Shown here: positions 12,213 through 24,073 of the stretch, piece by piece
How positions within the stretch are numbered: position 1 is the stretch's first letter
Layout: each line of letters opens with the position of its first letter
Assembly: GCA_001910725.1 (NCBI GenBank)
Contig: MJGA01000011.1
Location: 902,364 to 966,363 of the forward strand
Direction: 5' to 3'
From: Phanerodontia chrysosporium
Taxonomy: Eukaryota; Basidiomycota; Agaricomycetes; Polyporales; Phanerochaetaceae
Length of the DNA: 64,000 nt
Notes under the pieces: generated by a model
Seen by the model: only the letters and a program-made list of their open reading frames with translations
What the model was told of the DNA's origin: nothing
Databases searched by the model: none
Made by a program: the position numbers and the translations under genes

Positions 12213-13080
12213 TCATGCCTTGGGCTCAGCCTCCTCCAGCGGCGGCGGGCCCTCGTCGTCCGAGTCGCCGCCGTCCGAGTCGTCTCCTGTTCCTGAGGGC
12301 TCGCCCGCGCCGCCGAGCCCGCCTGCACCGCCCATGGACTTCATCATCTGTGCGCAACGTCGTCAGCTCATGCGCAAGCACTGTGTGAAGGAACACTGTT
12401 CTTACCTGCTCAAAGTCCATGCCGCCCATGCCGCCCATACCACCCATACCACCCATTCCGCCCATGCCACCCATGCCACCCATGGCACCAAGATCAAAGT
12501 CGTCTGCCGCGGCGACCTCGCCCTCCTGCTCGTCCTCGTCGACCCACTTGCTAAAGTCGGTCTTGATGTTCTGCGTCCTGATCTTCTCCTTCGTCAGACG
12601 CTGCCAGTACTCCGCCTTCTTGTTCTTCTTGCGGAGAACCATCGTGAAGGCGCGGCTCGTCAGGTGGCTCTTCGATTGCTGCACGGAGCGGATCAGCCTC
12701 GTGCACGTCGTCAGAAGCGGGGCAGATAACGCACCTCGGGGTCGATCTCCTCGAAGAACTCGATGTTGAACTCATAGTCCTTCAGTTCCTGACTGCATGC
12801 GCACCCAGTGAGCACGGGGCGCGAAACGTAAAGCGCGGCCAAGACTTACGTTCCCGCCTGAGCCTTGAAAGAGATCGCGGTTGGCGTGAGCTCGTACTTC
12901 AAGGTCTCGGGCTTGATGTCTGGCAGGTTCACGGTGACATAGAGGATGTTCTGCAGACACGAACGCGGGCGCGATCAGCCATCTGCAACGTGATCGCGCA
13001 AATAGCGATGCAAGACGCACCTTGGCCTCGTCGGTCTCAGAGCTGCGCTGAGCCCACAGGACTTCTGGGTGAATCGGCAT
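12213..13080 (-). CDS. wos2: Hsp90 co-chaperone p23 (Sba1/Wos2)
   Basis: A cytosolic and nuclear co-chaperone that binds ATP-bound Hsp90 and stabilises client complexes. Five exons: 13080-13021, 12950-12850, 12788-12735, 12678-12406, 12347-12213. It starts MPIHPEVLWAQRSSET. The CS domain includes NILYVTVNLPDI and the strongly conserved EYWQRLTKEK and TDFSKWVDEDEQ. A glycine-methionine tract (GGM repeated about seven times) follows, and an acidic tail DDSDGGDSDDEGPPP ends EAEPKA. The GGM tract is encoded by a 9-bp repeat. The match to the family over the whole length is good. Confidence 0.95.
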
Positions 13081-13358
13081 CTTTACGGGATGTGTTTTGC
13101 GGGGTATGTGTGGGTGTTGCTCGTCGTTGTCGCCGGTGAAATAAAGCAGAGTTTGAGGGGTGGAAGCCTCCAGAACGATGCAGAACGCGCGTACGCGGTG
13201 GCTTCGGCGCCTCCTCCAGCCTGTGCCACGTGCCCGGTGTCGGGACTCTGTCCACAGACGCTCGTCTGTCTTCGTCACAACCTCCGTTGTTCCTGGAACA
13301 CAACTCTGCAGAACACGCCTAGTCTCGGTCAATGTGGTCAGTATCAGCACTGTCTACC

Positions 13359-14157
13359 ATGGCTTGCCCTCTCAGCTCACTCTTACCTAGGTGTACGCGA
13401 TGGTACCTCCCGCTAGTGCTTTTGCCTTTGCCCATCGCCCCGCCCTACTTTCTCGTACTCTTTCTGCTCTCAACTACACTGCATGCTAGGCCATGGTATG
13501 TCGCCCTGTACTTGCAGCGGACACTGTCTGATGGGCTACAGTTTCTACTGCATAATGCTCTTGACTGCCATGTTTATGGCGTCGTGTTACTGGCCTCCAG
13601 TATCCCTCGACACACCGCTCAGCAGACCCTGGTCCGACAACGTGACCACCTTTGGCGACGCCTTGCTCTCGCGTATACCCGATCTCCCCGCCGATCTTGT
13701 CCCCGCTGCAGTTCCAATCGTCGATCGGTGCTGGTGCGACTTCTCCATGGGCTTCTTTGAGCCATTCAACTCGACAAGGTGGGAGTGGAACAGCGTGGAA
13801 AAGCTGAGGAGGGAGCTGGAGCAAAAGCTGGTGGACCGGGGTGTCAACGTCTCTCGCCCGGCTGTGGAGGCACCCGTGAAAAAGGAGGACGAGCCAGCGA
13901 CACAGCTGAACGCGACATCGGGGTTCAGCATGTTCTCGAGTGCCGCGAGCACTCTGGCTGCCGTGCAGCGCAGACTCGGTTTTCCAAGAGCAAACTCGAC
14001 TGCCGCGGGCACACCGCCAGACACCCCGCCGCCGATAGTTTATTCGTCGCGTGCGGCCGAGAATGACACGTATCCGGGCTCGCTCCTTAAAGAGTATGAC
14101 CTGCGTCCGTACGGATTCGACATGATTGTGGATCTGAGTTGGCCACATTGGCCGTAG
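13359..14157 (+). CDS. small membrane protein of unknown function
   Basis: Two exons, 13359-13495 and 13542-14157, joined across a 46-nt intron with GTATGT, CTGAT and CTACAG signals, give 250 residues. The ATG has a strong context (TACCATGG). The N-terminus holds two hydrophobic segments close together (PPYFLVLFLLSTTL and FYCIMLLTAMFMASC), then a soluble part with CWCDFSMGFFEPFN, a charged stretch and potential N-glycosylation sites. It ends YGFDMIVDLSWPHWP. I do not recognise the family. A frame starting at 13483 without splicing is an alternative but loses the first hydrophobic segment. Confidence 0.65.
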
Positions 14158-14370
14158 AGAATTGCATGAAGATAGCACACACGTTGTACGATAGCTCATA
14201 TACCCGCCAATGTATCTGTATACGCCATTCGAGTTTTGCATCCGCGTGATTGCGCATGTCCGTCATACGCAGCGAGCTGGCAAAGTGGGCCGGAAACTGC
14301 CGACCCTGGTACGCTTACCGCGTTGGACGCGAACGGTCGACTTGCGCTTTCAACCTCCCCTCGCCCGACC

Positions 14371-16886
14371 ATGGCCGCATCCAGCTCCAGCAAAAGGCGG
14401 GAGCCCCGTGCTGCAGTCGACGACCTCGCAGAGGGCACCTCTGCTCGCAGCAAGCTCGACGACATGTCCCACGCCATCCTCTCGCCGTTTACGTCGCGCA
14501 AGCCTGACTCGAACAAGCTGCTCTCGGACTGTACGTCGCTCTCGCAGGGCTCACATTGCCTCAGTGCTGAAGCTGGACTGTCTCTGCACAGTGGCCCCAG
14601 TGATAATGACTCCGAAGATGATTAACGGCGTCGCCAATGCCTCTGCAAAACGAGGCTCCATCGCGAGCAGCACCGGCTCCATCTCGAAGATGGACTTTGC
14701 GGCCCTCGGCCGCGCGCCGCTGCGCCTCACAATGGGCAGCAAACGCATTACGTCGCGCGACCTGCAGATCGTCGAGGCGACGGACGAGCTCCTCGAGGAG
14801 GACGTGCCCGAGCCCGAGGGCGTCGCGCAGACCGTGAGCCTCCTCCGCGGCTTCAATGCGACCATCCCGAGCGCGGACAAGAGCCGGACGCGCAGGCGGC
14901 AGACGAGGAACGTTGAGGCCCCGCGGCTGGGCCTCAAGCGCATCGGCATGCAGTCGCGGGGCATGCTCGGTGAGGAGGAGGAGCATGACGGGGAGAGTGT
15001 GGACGGCGAGGACGACGTCGTGGTCGTCGGCTCGCGCGGGACAATAGGCAAGAAGGGCAAGGGGAAGAAGCGGAGTCGGCCCAGCCTCAGTGCCAGTGTC
15101 ATGTTCGGACGGGATGAGCTCGTGCGCCAGACACAGGAAATCGAGCGAGATAAAGAGAATATTCACGTTCGCAGGGTACGTCATATCAATGACTTCTTAT
15201 GGTGCAGTGACTGATGCTCTCTAGGCCCTCATAAACAACGAGATTGCGGAGATTACACACAAAATCGAAGCCCTCGACTCAATACGCCAAAAATTGGAGC
15301 AGGACCTCCTGAAGCTGCAAGAGGATGAGCTTGAGCTTGACGACGAGTGTATGTATTCGTGTTATGTCAGTCATACCGGAGCTCATGTATGCTCAGTGGA
15401 GGGTGTGAAAGAGAGGCTGGAACTGGAGGAAGCCAAGAAAGGGTCAGTTAAGGGCTCGCAAGCCGCTAGCACCTTGCCTCATAGTTCACGAAGGCGGAAA
15501 GGTCAGCATAAGATCTACGAATCCTGGGTGTGCTCTGACATGACTGTAGGACCCGCCTTCTTACCTTCTGAGCACGACGAATTGCCACATGGCGTGGCGT
15601 TCATGGTTAGTCGAACCCACAATGCGTTGTTATCCCTCACTTGCTCACTTCGACCAGTCGCTGGAGGGTCATGCAAGCCCTATCACAGCACTAGACTTTT
15701 CAGAACCGTATGGCACGCTTGTTTCCGCATCGCAAGACGACTCGCAGCCTCGCGTGTGGGACCTCATGAGTGGCGAGGAGATTGGAAGGCTACGGGGCCA
15801 CCGGGGAACGGTGAAATGTATCCAGGTGGAGGATCAGATATGTCTGACAGGTGGTGACGACGGCAACGTCAGGGTATGGGACCTGCGGCTGGTCGATGAG
15901 GATGAAGAGTGGGTGAGGGAAAGTGAGATGGTACATTTGAGCGATGTACAGGAGGAAGAAGAGAGCGTGGACGAACTCGGCATGCGCACTGACACCAATG
16001 GCTCTATCAGGCAGGGCACGAGCACGACTGGTGGTGAGGAAGAGAAGGCGGTCCTGCATACGGCTACTCGAGGGACATACCAAAGCCGTCACAGCCTTGT
16101 ATTTCGAGGAGCAGTGCTTGGTGAGTACAGCTCGAATTGTCACCAATCTCTCATGCCCACAGTGCATAGGTCACCGGAGCCTCGGACAAGACAATGCGGC
16201 AGTGGGACCTCAACACCGGCCAGTGCGTCATGACGATGGACATCCTTTGGGCGATCTCGCATCCGCCGGCGACCATCCCAGGCTCGAGCCTCCCCAACGC
16301 GCTCTTCCCCGGCGCCGCGGCGGCGGCGGGCACCTTCGCGGTCCCGACGCCGCCATACGCCGATGGCACGTGGGAGATGTACCAGGACTTTGTCGGCGCG
16401 GTGCAGTTCTGGGGGTACGCCCTCATGAGCGGCAGCGGCGATGGTGCAGTGCGGATGTGGGACATGCGAACGGGCCAGCCGCACCGGACGCTCCTGGGCC
16501 ACACTGCGCCCGTGACCTGCCTCCAGTTCGATGAGCTGCACGTTGTCACGGGCAGCTTAGACAAGTCGATACGGGTGAGATTGTCGCTTTTTCACTTAGG
16601 GAGTCACTTTGCGCTGACGGCACGCGCATAGATTTGGGACCTGCGCACAGGCGGCATCTTCGAGACGCTCAAGTACGACCACCCAGTTACGGCCCTGCAG
16701 TTCGACACTCGTAAGATTGTGGCGGCGACGGGCGAGAACGGGCTCGACCTGTACAACCGCACGAGCATGCAGCACTCACGGTTGCTCACGAACGGCCACA
16801 CGCGCCCCGCGGAGCGGCTGCGGTACATGGACAAGTATCTTGTCTCGGGCGGACGCGATGCAACAGTCAAGATCTGGGCTCTGTAA
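14371..16886 (+). CDS. MDV1: Mdv1/Caf4-like WD40 mitochondrial fission adaptor
   Basis: An adaptor that in yeast links the mitochondrial outer-membrane protein Fis1 to the dynamin Dnm1. Exons: 14371-14530, 14592-15175, 15225-15348, 15397-15501, 15550-15605, 15658-16120, 16170-16574, 16632-16886. The N-terminus has a conserved block (FAALGRAPLRLTMGS, VSLLRGFNATIP), then a coiled coil (NNEIAEITHKIEALDSIRQK) and seven WD40 repeats, the last ending DATVKIWAL. An acidic insert separates repeats 2 and 3, and the typical TMDILWAI segment follows repeat 3. One frame break lies near 16045-16056, between GGEEEKA and CIRLLEGHTKAV, where one extra base (or two missing) disrupts translation. Because flanking repeats are well conserved, an error is likely. 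Confidence 0.88.
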
Positions 16887-17299
16887 CGGCACCCGTCTTG
16901 CATGACTTCTTCGCTGCGGACATCTTTAGCGGCGATCACAGCTTCTTTCTGATATCCTACCAGCTCGTACCAACCCTAACATCAGACAATGCATCCTACG
17001 ACACATCTTGTAATATACGTACAATTCATGATGATTCCATTCATGCTTAAACGGCTCCGCGGGGATGAACAAAACTTCTGAATACAGACTCCAAACCAGA
17101 ACCTAGGATTACGGAGATACGGCGATAGAAAGCGATGAATACAAGGCTTCGACTATAAATTAGATGCGGAGAGCTATGCTGGGGAGGTTATACAAATGCC
17201 AGAAAGAGTGCTTCATGGTATGTAGATCTTGGAGAAACCTTCAACCCTGGAGTGACAGCTGGTTAGCACACACATTTGGCCATACGAGGCTCGTTCGAC
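16887..17299. other. no gene recognised
   Basis: This is the shared 3' region between the convergent MDV1-like and RING-protein genes. Nothing specific is seen. Confidence 0.5.
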
Positions 17300-19554
17300 T
17301 CACGGTCTGCGACAACACGGGCACAGGTGCTTGGACGCAGCGGACCGGCTCGCGAGGTTCTCGCGGCAGTCGTCGCACAGCGCGAGACAGCGGCACGGCC
17401 AGCAGATGATGTCGCGCGGCTCGGCGGTGCAGATGACGCAGTACCGGCGACTCTCAAGCGAGGCCTCGTCCTGCGCGCGTCCGAGCCCGGCCTCCCGCCG
17501 CTCCTGCACGAACGCGTTCCAATCGACGATCTGGCCTGCTGCCGCGGGCTGGCCGAGCGCGCCTGCTGCGAGGCGTGTGTACCGCCGTCTTGTCAGGGGC
17601 GAACCGTCTGGATTCGTCATGTGTGCAAGCAGCAGCGGCGCCGTCGCGGTGCTGCTTGCGTTTGTAGAGAGGTCGGCGTAGAGTACAAGTGCGTCGGTGT
17701 TCGTATCGTCTTCTTCTTCGTCGTCTTCCGCTTCGTCGCCGCTGGAGGAAGGTGAATCAGGTGTGGACGGGCTCGGCTCGAAATCATCGTCGTCGTCGCT
17801 GAGCTCATCGCCCTGCAGGAAACGTTGATAGTCGATGAAGTCGAGAATCTCCATTGCAGCCTCGCGCGTTGCAAGTGCGTGATGGATGTCTGGGGTGGCA
17901 GAATCCCCAGGAGCTTGTCCGTGTCGGCCCCTCAGTTTAGCCCACAGTGCGCGGCTAGACAGGCGTATCACCTTCCACAATCCGAGGAGGAATCGGACAA
18001 GTGCTTTGGTCCACGTAGTATTCACTAGCGTGTCAACCCAAGCATCCGAATGCCGTGAAGACACTTTGACGGTCTTGATCTCATTTGCAAAACCTTGAGC
18101 TCCATTGGTGTTCTTGCCGTGTATAATAGACACGACACCGGACCGGTTGATCTCCACGGTGCCTTGCTCCGGTTGCAGAGGTGCTCTAGTGATGTCGCCC
18201 GAGGACTCCATAATGCTGCCGACCTCATTCCCAAGTCCAGCAACGCTGGTAGCTTCAAGGCTGGCGGTTCCGAGGCGGAACAAGACAACGGAAAAATCTT
18301 CGTCCCACTTCGGCATGAGCGTTGCGGCGTGTCCGACGAGGGGTTTGGTGATGGCGCCATTCGTGAGCAGCTGGGTGAGCGCGTTGAGGGCGCAAGTGAC
18401 GCTGGTCACAAATAGCAAGAACGACTCGACGAAGTTGGGTACGATGTTAGGGAGCGGGTAGGACGACGGGAAGCACCAGACAACAAGGTGGAAGTGGATC
18501 AGGGACAGAACGCCGACGATAGTCGTCGGAATGAGACGCTTCCGACTCCAGCTCTTCTTGACCTCCAGACAATGAGTCATGGTGAGCTGACAAAAGGATT
18601 GGCACATGATATCCAAGTAGACAGGTCAAGGAGGAAATACTTGCCTGAAGAAGCGGTAGCATCATTGTGATGAGGACGTGAATATCCGGTCGCGACGCCA
18701 ACCCGCGGGCCTTGTGGACATGTGTCATGGGAGAGGCGTAGACGTACAGGACGAACGAGTACCCAAACTGTCCGGACGATCATAAGACTACGTACTGACA
18801 TGCATGGGAAACACGGAACTCACCAGGTTGAACGGAGCATTGCTCGTGGAGTGTAGCGCCTCCATTCCGCTCGTGAGCGCTGCTATGAAAAGCGCAACGC
18901 ATACGGACACGAAGGTCGACCAACAGATTTCATCCATCGGCTTCTGTTGTGCCCACTCCCCCAAGGTCCGGACAAGGCGGTTTCCCGACGTCGGGTACAG
19001 TTGTGCTGTCTGCAGCAGGATGATGGACCATAACGTAAGGCTCTTGAGAAGGAAGTAGATGGAGGGTATCCGGAGCACCAGGCGGGATCGGGTTGAGGAG
19101 AGATTGACCGGGACAAGAGCCCGCAGGATCCTAGTCCAGATGCGCCGCCCGAAGCGTCGTTCCATGGACCGTATCCGCCGGTGGTACGAGTGCCGCGGGG
19201 GAACGACGATGTTCTGCACCCTATTCAGGAGGAATGCCTGAGGACCATAAGTGACGCGACGGCTGTAGAGCACAGTGCACACACCATGAAGAAGATCCCG
19301 ACGAAGTAGCCCGACGTTAAGAACCCCCACGGGCCCGGTAGAGGGGCCAGACCGCTCTCGCGGGCACGCATCTGGGACCATGATGCCTGAGAAGCAGCAG
19401 CCTCGGTGGTTTCGCTGGTCGGGGAGGGCTGCTCAAAGATGTCGTCGAACCCGCGGAGGCGGCTGAGTAAACGCGACGGCATTTCAAGGAAGAGAAGTCG
19501 TGCCACTCCACGGATTTCTTCTGCGCCAAGCCTCCTAGGAACAATATCCGCCAT
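17300..19554 (-). CDS. Asi1/Asi3-like multi-pass membrane RING protein
   Basis: Probable membrane-anchored E3 ubiquitin ligase resembling the yeast inner-nuclear-membrane Asi proteins. Exons: 19554-19285, 19237-18800, 18767-18645, 18586-17300, about 705 residues. Hydrophobic segments include GYFVGIFFM, LLKSLTLWSIILL, FVSVCVALFIAALTSG, YSFVLYVYASPM, VGVLSLIHFHLVVWCF and FLLFVTSVTCALNALT. An acidic region (ELSDDDDDFE, DEAEDDEEEDD) precedes a C-terminal RING with CVICTAEPRDIICWPCRC, CDDC and LCPCC right at the end, as in Asi proteins. The third intron begins with GC (CAG/GCAAGT). The open frame continues upstream of the chosen ATG to 19827, so a longer N-terminus is possible. Confidence 0.8.
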
Positions 19555-20174
19555 TATAGAGCCAAGATGAGAGATGCACGTGGAGGCATGAAAGGAGATG
19601 CAGTGCGGAGGTCGTTGAGCTCGCCGGCGTTCACACTCACCGTCGTGCGAGCTCTGTATTTGGTAGATCAGAGATAAGATCGCGGTGTCCGCTACCCCGC
19701 ATTTGATCTGAAGACGCTCCCGTTCTCCGGACGAGGTCAGCTGCGTCCGGACGACATCTAGCATCGGACGAGACAAGGAACTGTGCCTAAATCTGTGATG
19801 ATTGTTGTTTTTCGTATGGTATCTCATCTATAATTGACGGAGCGGCTGTGGCCAGAGACAACCGTCAGCTGAGCTCCGTCTGGCAGCCTTGACGGAGACG
19901 GGACGCTGGATGCTGATTGGGCCCTCAGCGCACAGACACAACTTTGTTGAACCGTGCAGGGATATCCAGCGGGGGCACTGCAGCCAGCTCCGTAGCTGCC
20001 TGCGGAAAGGATGCCGCCCAGAGGAAACGTATAAAGGCAGCCGCCGCACCAGGGTGCCATGCAGCCCTCTGGCACGCCCCCTCACGCCCTTGCACCTGGC
20101 TCGCCCCGTTCTCCGTCTCGCTCTCATACCCGCACCAGCTCGGCCACTGCCCCACACTGCTTGCTGCGCACACA

Positions 20175-20566
20175 ATGCCGCGCCCAATGTCCCTCCTCTC
20201 GCTCGGCTCCAGGAAGTCTTCGGTGAGTCCCACGCGCGCTGCTGTGCCGCCACGCCCCACCAGGCCAGAAGCTCACACCGTGCGGTATCGCCGCCAGGAC
20301 TCTCAACGCGCGAAAAAGCGCAGCTCGCTCCTCTCCACGGCGTCGTCGGGCTCTCAGGCGATCTCCATAACGGTTGAGTGCTCCTGCTTGCTCACGCGAC
20401 CGTGCCCGTGGGACTGACATGCGCCGCGCAGTTGCCCAACTTTGACGGTGCTGCGCAGCTCCGCGCCCCGTGCGACGGCGTCGCAGAGATGCTCGATGAT
20501 GACAACTTTGCCTGGGGCAGTCCCACGAGCCCTAGAGCGGACCGCCGCAGGAGCTGGCTCTGGTGA
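20175..20566 (+). CDS. small basic serine-rich protein, unknown
   Basis: Three phase-0 exons (20175-20222, 20298-20372, 20432-20566) give 85 residues beginning MPRPMSLLSLGSRKSS and ending RADRRRSWLW. The middle is serine-rich and the last third has an acidic patch (EMLDDDNFAWGSP). Splice signals are good, but I know of no family. The next 370 bases to 20937 hold no recognised gene. Confidence 0.5.
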
Positions 20567-20937
20567 TGGCGCTGCCAGACCGCCCGGACCTCATGATACT
20601 TGTGACGACCTGCATCAGGAGAGACTTACGTTAAGGATACCCCCTCTGTGTAATTTGTACGATTACGGACACGCTTTCACGAGAGCTTATGGACTTAGCA
20701 CGTTCAATGATATTGTAAGACCTAACTTGCGCATGATATCGTTTGGCGGTCGAGAAGAGGCTGGGGCACTCGAGCTCAAGCAACAACCATTCACGCAAGA
20801 CAAATGATCCTCGCTGCACAAAATGAGTACACAAGCACCCGCTATTCTTACAGTACTGCACAACAATCCAGAGTTCCAAGAAATCCATCGGCGAACGTCC
20901 ATGAGTGGGTAAATGCGCACCGCGAAGGTTACACTCA

Positions 20938-22939
20938 TCAGAGCTTAGCTGCTGCCAGGACAAACTGCGAGCTCTTCTTCGACTTCACCTTGTTCACGTC
21001 CGCCATCGTGACTGGACGGCACTCGCACGCATGGTTGTAGCCAAGCCTGCACCACCAAGGTTCAGATGGTGGACGCGCCAACCGACGGAGGACTACGCAC
21101 CTGTCGCGCCCGTCCGGACGCCCGGGCTTGTAGAACTCGGGTCTGCGGAGCAGAGAGCACACGACGGCGCCTCCGAGGCCGATGTTCTGCACCAGGCCAT
21201 ACTTGCCGCGCTTGTCAGGCACGTCGAACAGCCCGGGAGCCTGCATGGGGCCCGCCCCTGTCGCCACGCGCGGTCAGCACGCCGGTCATTTCGCCTGAAC
21301 GCAGAGCATGCTCACATTCCCGAAGCTGCACTGCAGGACCAAGCCACGATCGGATTAGCGCGGGCGGGAGAAGGGGCACAGCAGTGGGCACGTACTCGCG
21401 ATGTAGAAGTGCATCCCGAGGCCCGTCGCGCCCAGCGGGTGGCCCTTCGCCTCGAGTCCGCCGCTGGGGTTCACGACGTACTTGCCGCCGTACTATCTCG
21501 GCAGACGCGTGAGCACGGGAATTGAGGGCAGGCGGCACCCAGCACGCACCGTGTTGTCGCCGCGATCGACCATCTTGTGCGCCTCACCCGAGGCGCAGAG
21601 CCCCAGGGCCTCGTACGTGATGAGCTGCATGCGTCCTGCGCGTGAGCAGGCTATCTCGCGGCGCCAAAAACGCGGGCGCGGCGCACCTCGTTCGCGGAGA
21701 AGCAGTCGTGGAGCTCGACGACGCCGACCTGGTCACGGCCCGCGCCCGGCGCGAAGCCGGCGTCGGCGAAGACTTTGTCGGCGCAGGCTTTCGTCATGCC
21801 GTAGCCAACGACGTTCATGGGGCGCCTGGACTCGAACGCACTCGGGTCGTCGGTCGTCATCGCCTGCGAGACGATCTCGATGGCCTGGTTCTCGAGGCCA
21901 TGCGCGTGCACGAAGTCTTCGGAGGCGATGATGCAGCAGGCTGCGCCGTCCTTGGTGAGCTGTGTGAGCCAGAGCGGCAGAGGTGTTTCACAAAAGCGTG
22001 CATACTGAGGTAGGGCTGCACATGAACTTGGTGAGCTGCTTGTTGATCTTCGGCGCGTTCAAGATCTGCTCCACACTCCAGCCATCGCGGAACTGGGAGT
22101 ACGGGTTGTTCACAGAGTGCTTGTGGTTCTTCGAGGCTGCCAATATACGCATCAGCATCTTTATCTTTAATCCGCAAACGTCACTACTCACCAATCTTGG
22201 CGAGATGCTCGACGGTCGCGCCGTACTTGTCCATGTACTCCTGCGCCGCGTTGGCGAACATCCGCGGGGCACCGGGGCCGTGGTTCTCCCCAGTGCTGAT
22301 ATTGTGCTCCGCCTCCGCGTTGGCATCGCTGAGGAGCGCGCCCGGGGAGCGGCGGTCTGTCCAGTTGGACTTCAGGCTGCCTGGCCGCATGCGCTCGAAG
22401 CCGAGGGCGAGCGTGCACTCCGCGAGGCCGGCCTTGACGAGGTTGTTCGCATTGTACATCGCCGTGCTGCCGGTCGAGCAGTTGTTGTTCACATTCGTGA
22501 TGGGGATGCCAGTCAGTCCGAGGTTGTACAGCGCGCGCTGCGAGTGAGGTCAGGCGCGAGTACGCGGGTTTTGTGGCAGGTTGAGCGTACCTGGCCGGAA
22601 GTAGACTCGCCGTAGCAGTAGCCGACGTATGCGGCCTCTACGGAGTCGTACGTGATGCCTGTGCGGAGGTGAGCGGGGTCGCACCGCTTTGCAGAGTCTC
22701 GCACACGCACCCGCGTCGAGCAGAGCCTTTGTGGCGGCTTCAAGGCCCATCTGAGAAGTCACATTGGACACGAGTTCCACAAACCGGGTTCACGGCACTC
22801 ACATCCTCGACCTCCCGCTGTCCTCTGGGCTGCGTCCATGTGAGACTCAGTGTGTACACCGAGAGGTTCTCCGGCATACCTTGATGAACGCCGTGCATCC
22901 TGCACCGATTATGAACGTTCTACGACCGCGAGCTGGCAT
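20938..22939 (-). CDS. peroxisomal SCP2-type 3-ketoacyl-CoA thiolase
   Basis: A thiolase of the sterol-carrier-protein-X type, which cleaves 3-ketoacyl-CoA in peroxisomal beta-oxidation. It starts [18 protein letters not shown] at 22939 and spans about ten small exons. The nucleophile cysteine is in [10 protein letters not shown], the catalytic histidine region in [12 protein letters not shown], and the second conserved loop is [14 protein letters not shown]. The C-terminus AAAKL ends in AKL, an accepted variant of the type 1 peroxisomal signal. There is no SCP2 lipid-binding domain after the thiolase part, as is usual in fungi. The PEX10 gene lies 31 kb away in the same window. Confidence 0.88.
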
Positions 22940-23123
22940 GGTAGTAGTTGCGGGGGTTGGGTATGAGACCAGGTCATGGTACACGGTGGCTATATAAACC
23001 CAAACACGAGGGTCGTTTGACCACTGTGATTTGAAACCGGCAGGCCGGGGAAAGAGAGGCGGGCGTTTCTGCCAGTTCCCGTGTCGCCGAGCCCGACGCT
23101 TTCCTCTTCCTCACACCACAACC

Positions 23124-24073
23124 ATGTCTCTGCCGCCCATCTTCTACCACCATTTCCGGCGACCGCTGCCCTATGCGTCGACCCTGGCTCTGCAAGATAA
23201 ACTCGTCGACCTCGCGCTCGCGCGGCGTAAGAGCATATCGATCCTGCAGCGCGAGCTGCTGCTGCTGCTCGAGCACCGGCCGGTGTACACCATGGGGCGG
23301 CGGCAGGTGGGCGACCAGACCAAGATGTTCGCCGAGGAGGAGCGGCTGCGGCTCACGGGCCCGGACTTCTGCCTCACGAAGCGCGGCGGGCAGCTCACGT
23401 TCCACGGGCCGGGGCAGCTCGTCGGGTACCCGCTGCTCGACCTCGGGCGGCGCGGGGGCCCGCCCATCGCGATCCGCGACTACATCTGCGCGCTGCAGAC
23501 GACGCTCCGGCGGCACCTCGCGGACGCGCACGGCATCGAGAGCTTCCCGCACGCCGAGACGGGCGTGTTCCTCAGCGAGCGCACCAAGATCGCGAGCATC
23601 GGCGTGCAGGTCCGCCACCGCCTCGTCATGCACGGCTTCTCGCTCAACGTCACGCGCGAGCCGCTCCCGTGGTTCGAGCAGATCGTCGCGTGCGGCCTCC
23701 CGGACGTCAAGGCCGTGTGCCTCGCGGACCACTCGAAGACGAAGCGCCCCGAGGAGCTCACCGTCGCGGGCGAGATTCCTGCCCTGGTGGAGACGTTCGG
23801 GCACACGCTCGCACGCGACATGAGGCCTTTCAACCCCGCCGATGACCCGGAAGTAGCAGAGCTGATACAGGCGGTGGAAGAGGAGGCGGAGAAGGCGGGG
23901 CCCTGGGATACTGAGCCGCGCATGCCCCCCAAGCCTCCAGCAGTCACAACGCCCCCAAAGCCGAAGCGCGTGCGGCCTCGTCCTAGCTTAGATTCTGATT
24001 CCGATTCTGGCCTTGGTGAGTGCATGTCTTTATGTAGCACTGTTCCGTTTCTCATCGGCCTGCAGATGCATAG
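23124..24073 (+). CDS. LIP2: lipoyl(octanoyl) transferase (LipB/Lip2)
   Basis: Transfers the octanoyl group from mitochondrial acyl carrier protein to lipoate-dependent enzymes, the first step of protein lipoylation. The single main exon starts MSLPPIFYHHFRR. Family motifs are EHRPVYTMGRR, RGGQLTFHGPGQLVGYP, the lysine region KIASIGVQVR, HGFSLNV and the catalytic-cysteine segment VACGLPD. The C-terminus is acidic and proline-rich. A typical intron at 24016-24065 followed by a near-immediate stop gives an end at 24073; reading through would extend it to 24215. No cleavable mitochondrial presequence is obvious. Confidence 0.9.

Noticed and set aside
13483..14157. unspliced start at 13483 for the small membrane protein
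   Set aside because: A well-formed 46-nt intron joins an upstream exon with a strong start context and a second hydrophobic segment, which explains the sequence better.
22974..23804. 276-codon open frame on the minus strand
   Set aside because: Antisense shadow of the octanoyltransferase gene, with arginine/glutamate-rich composition and no motif.
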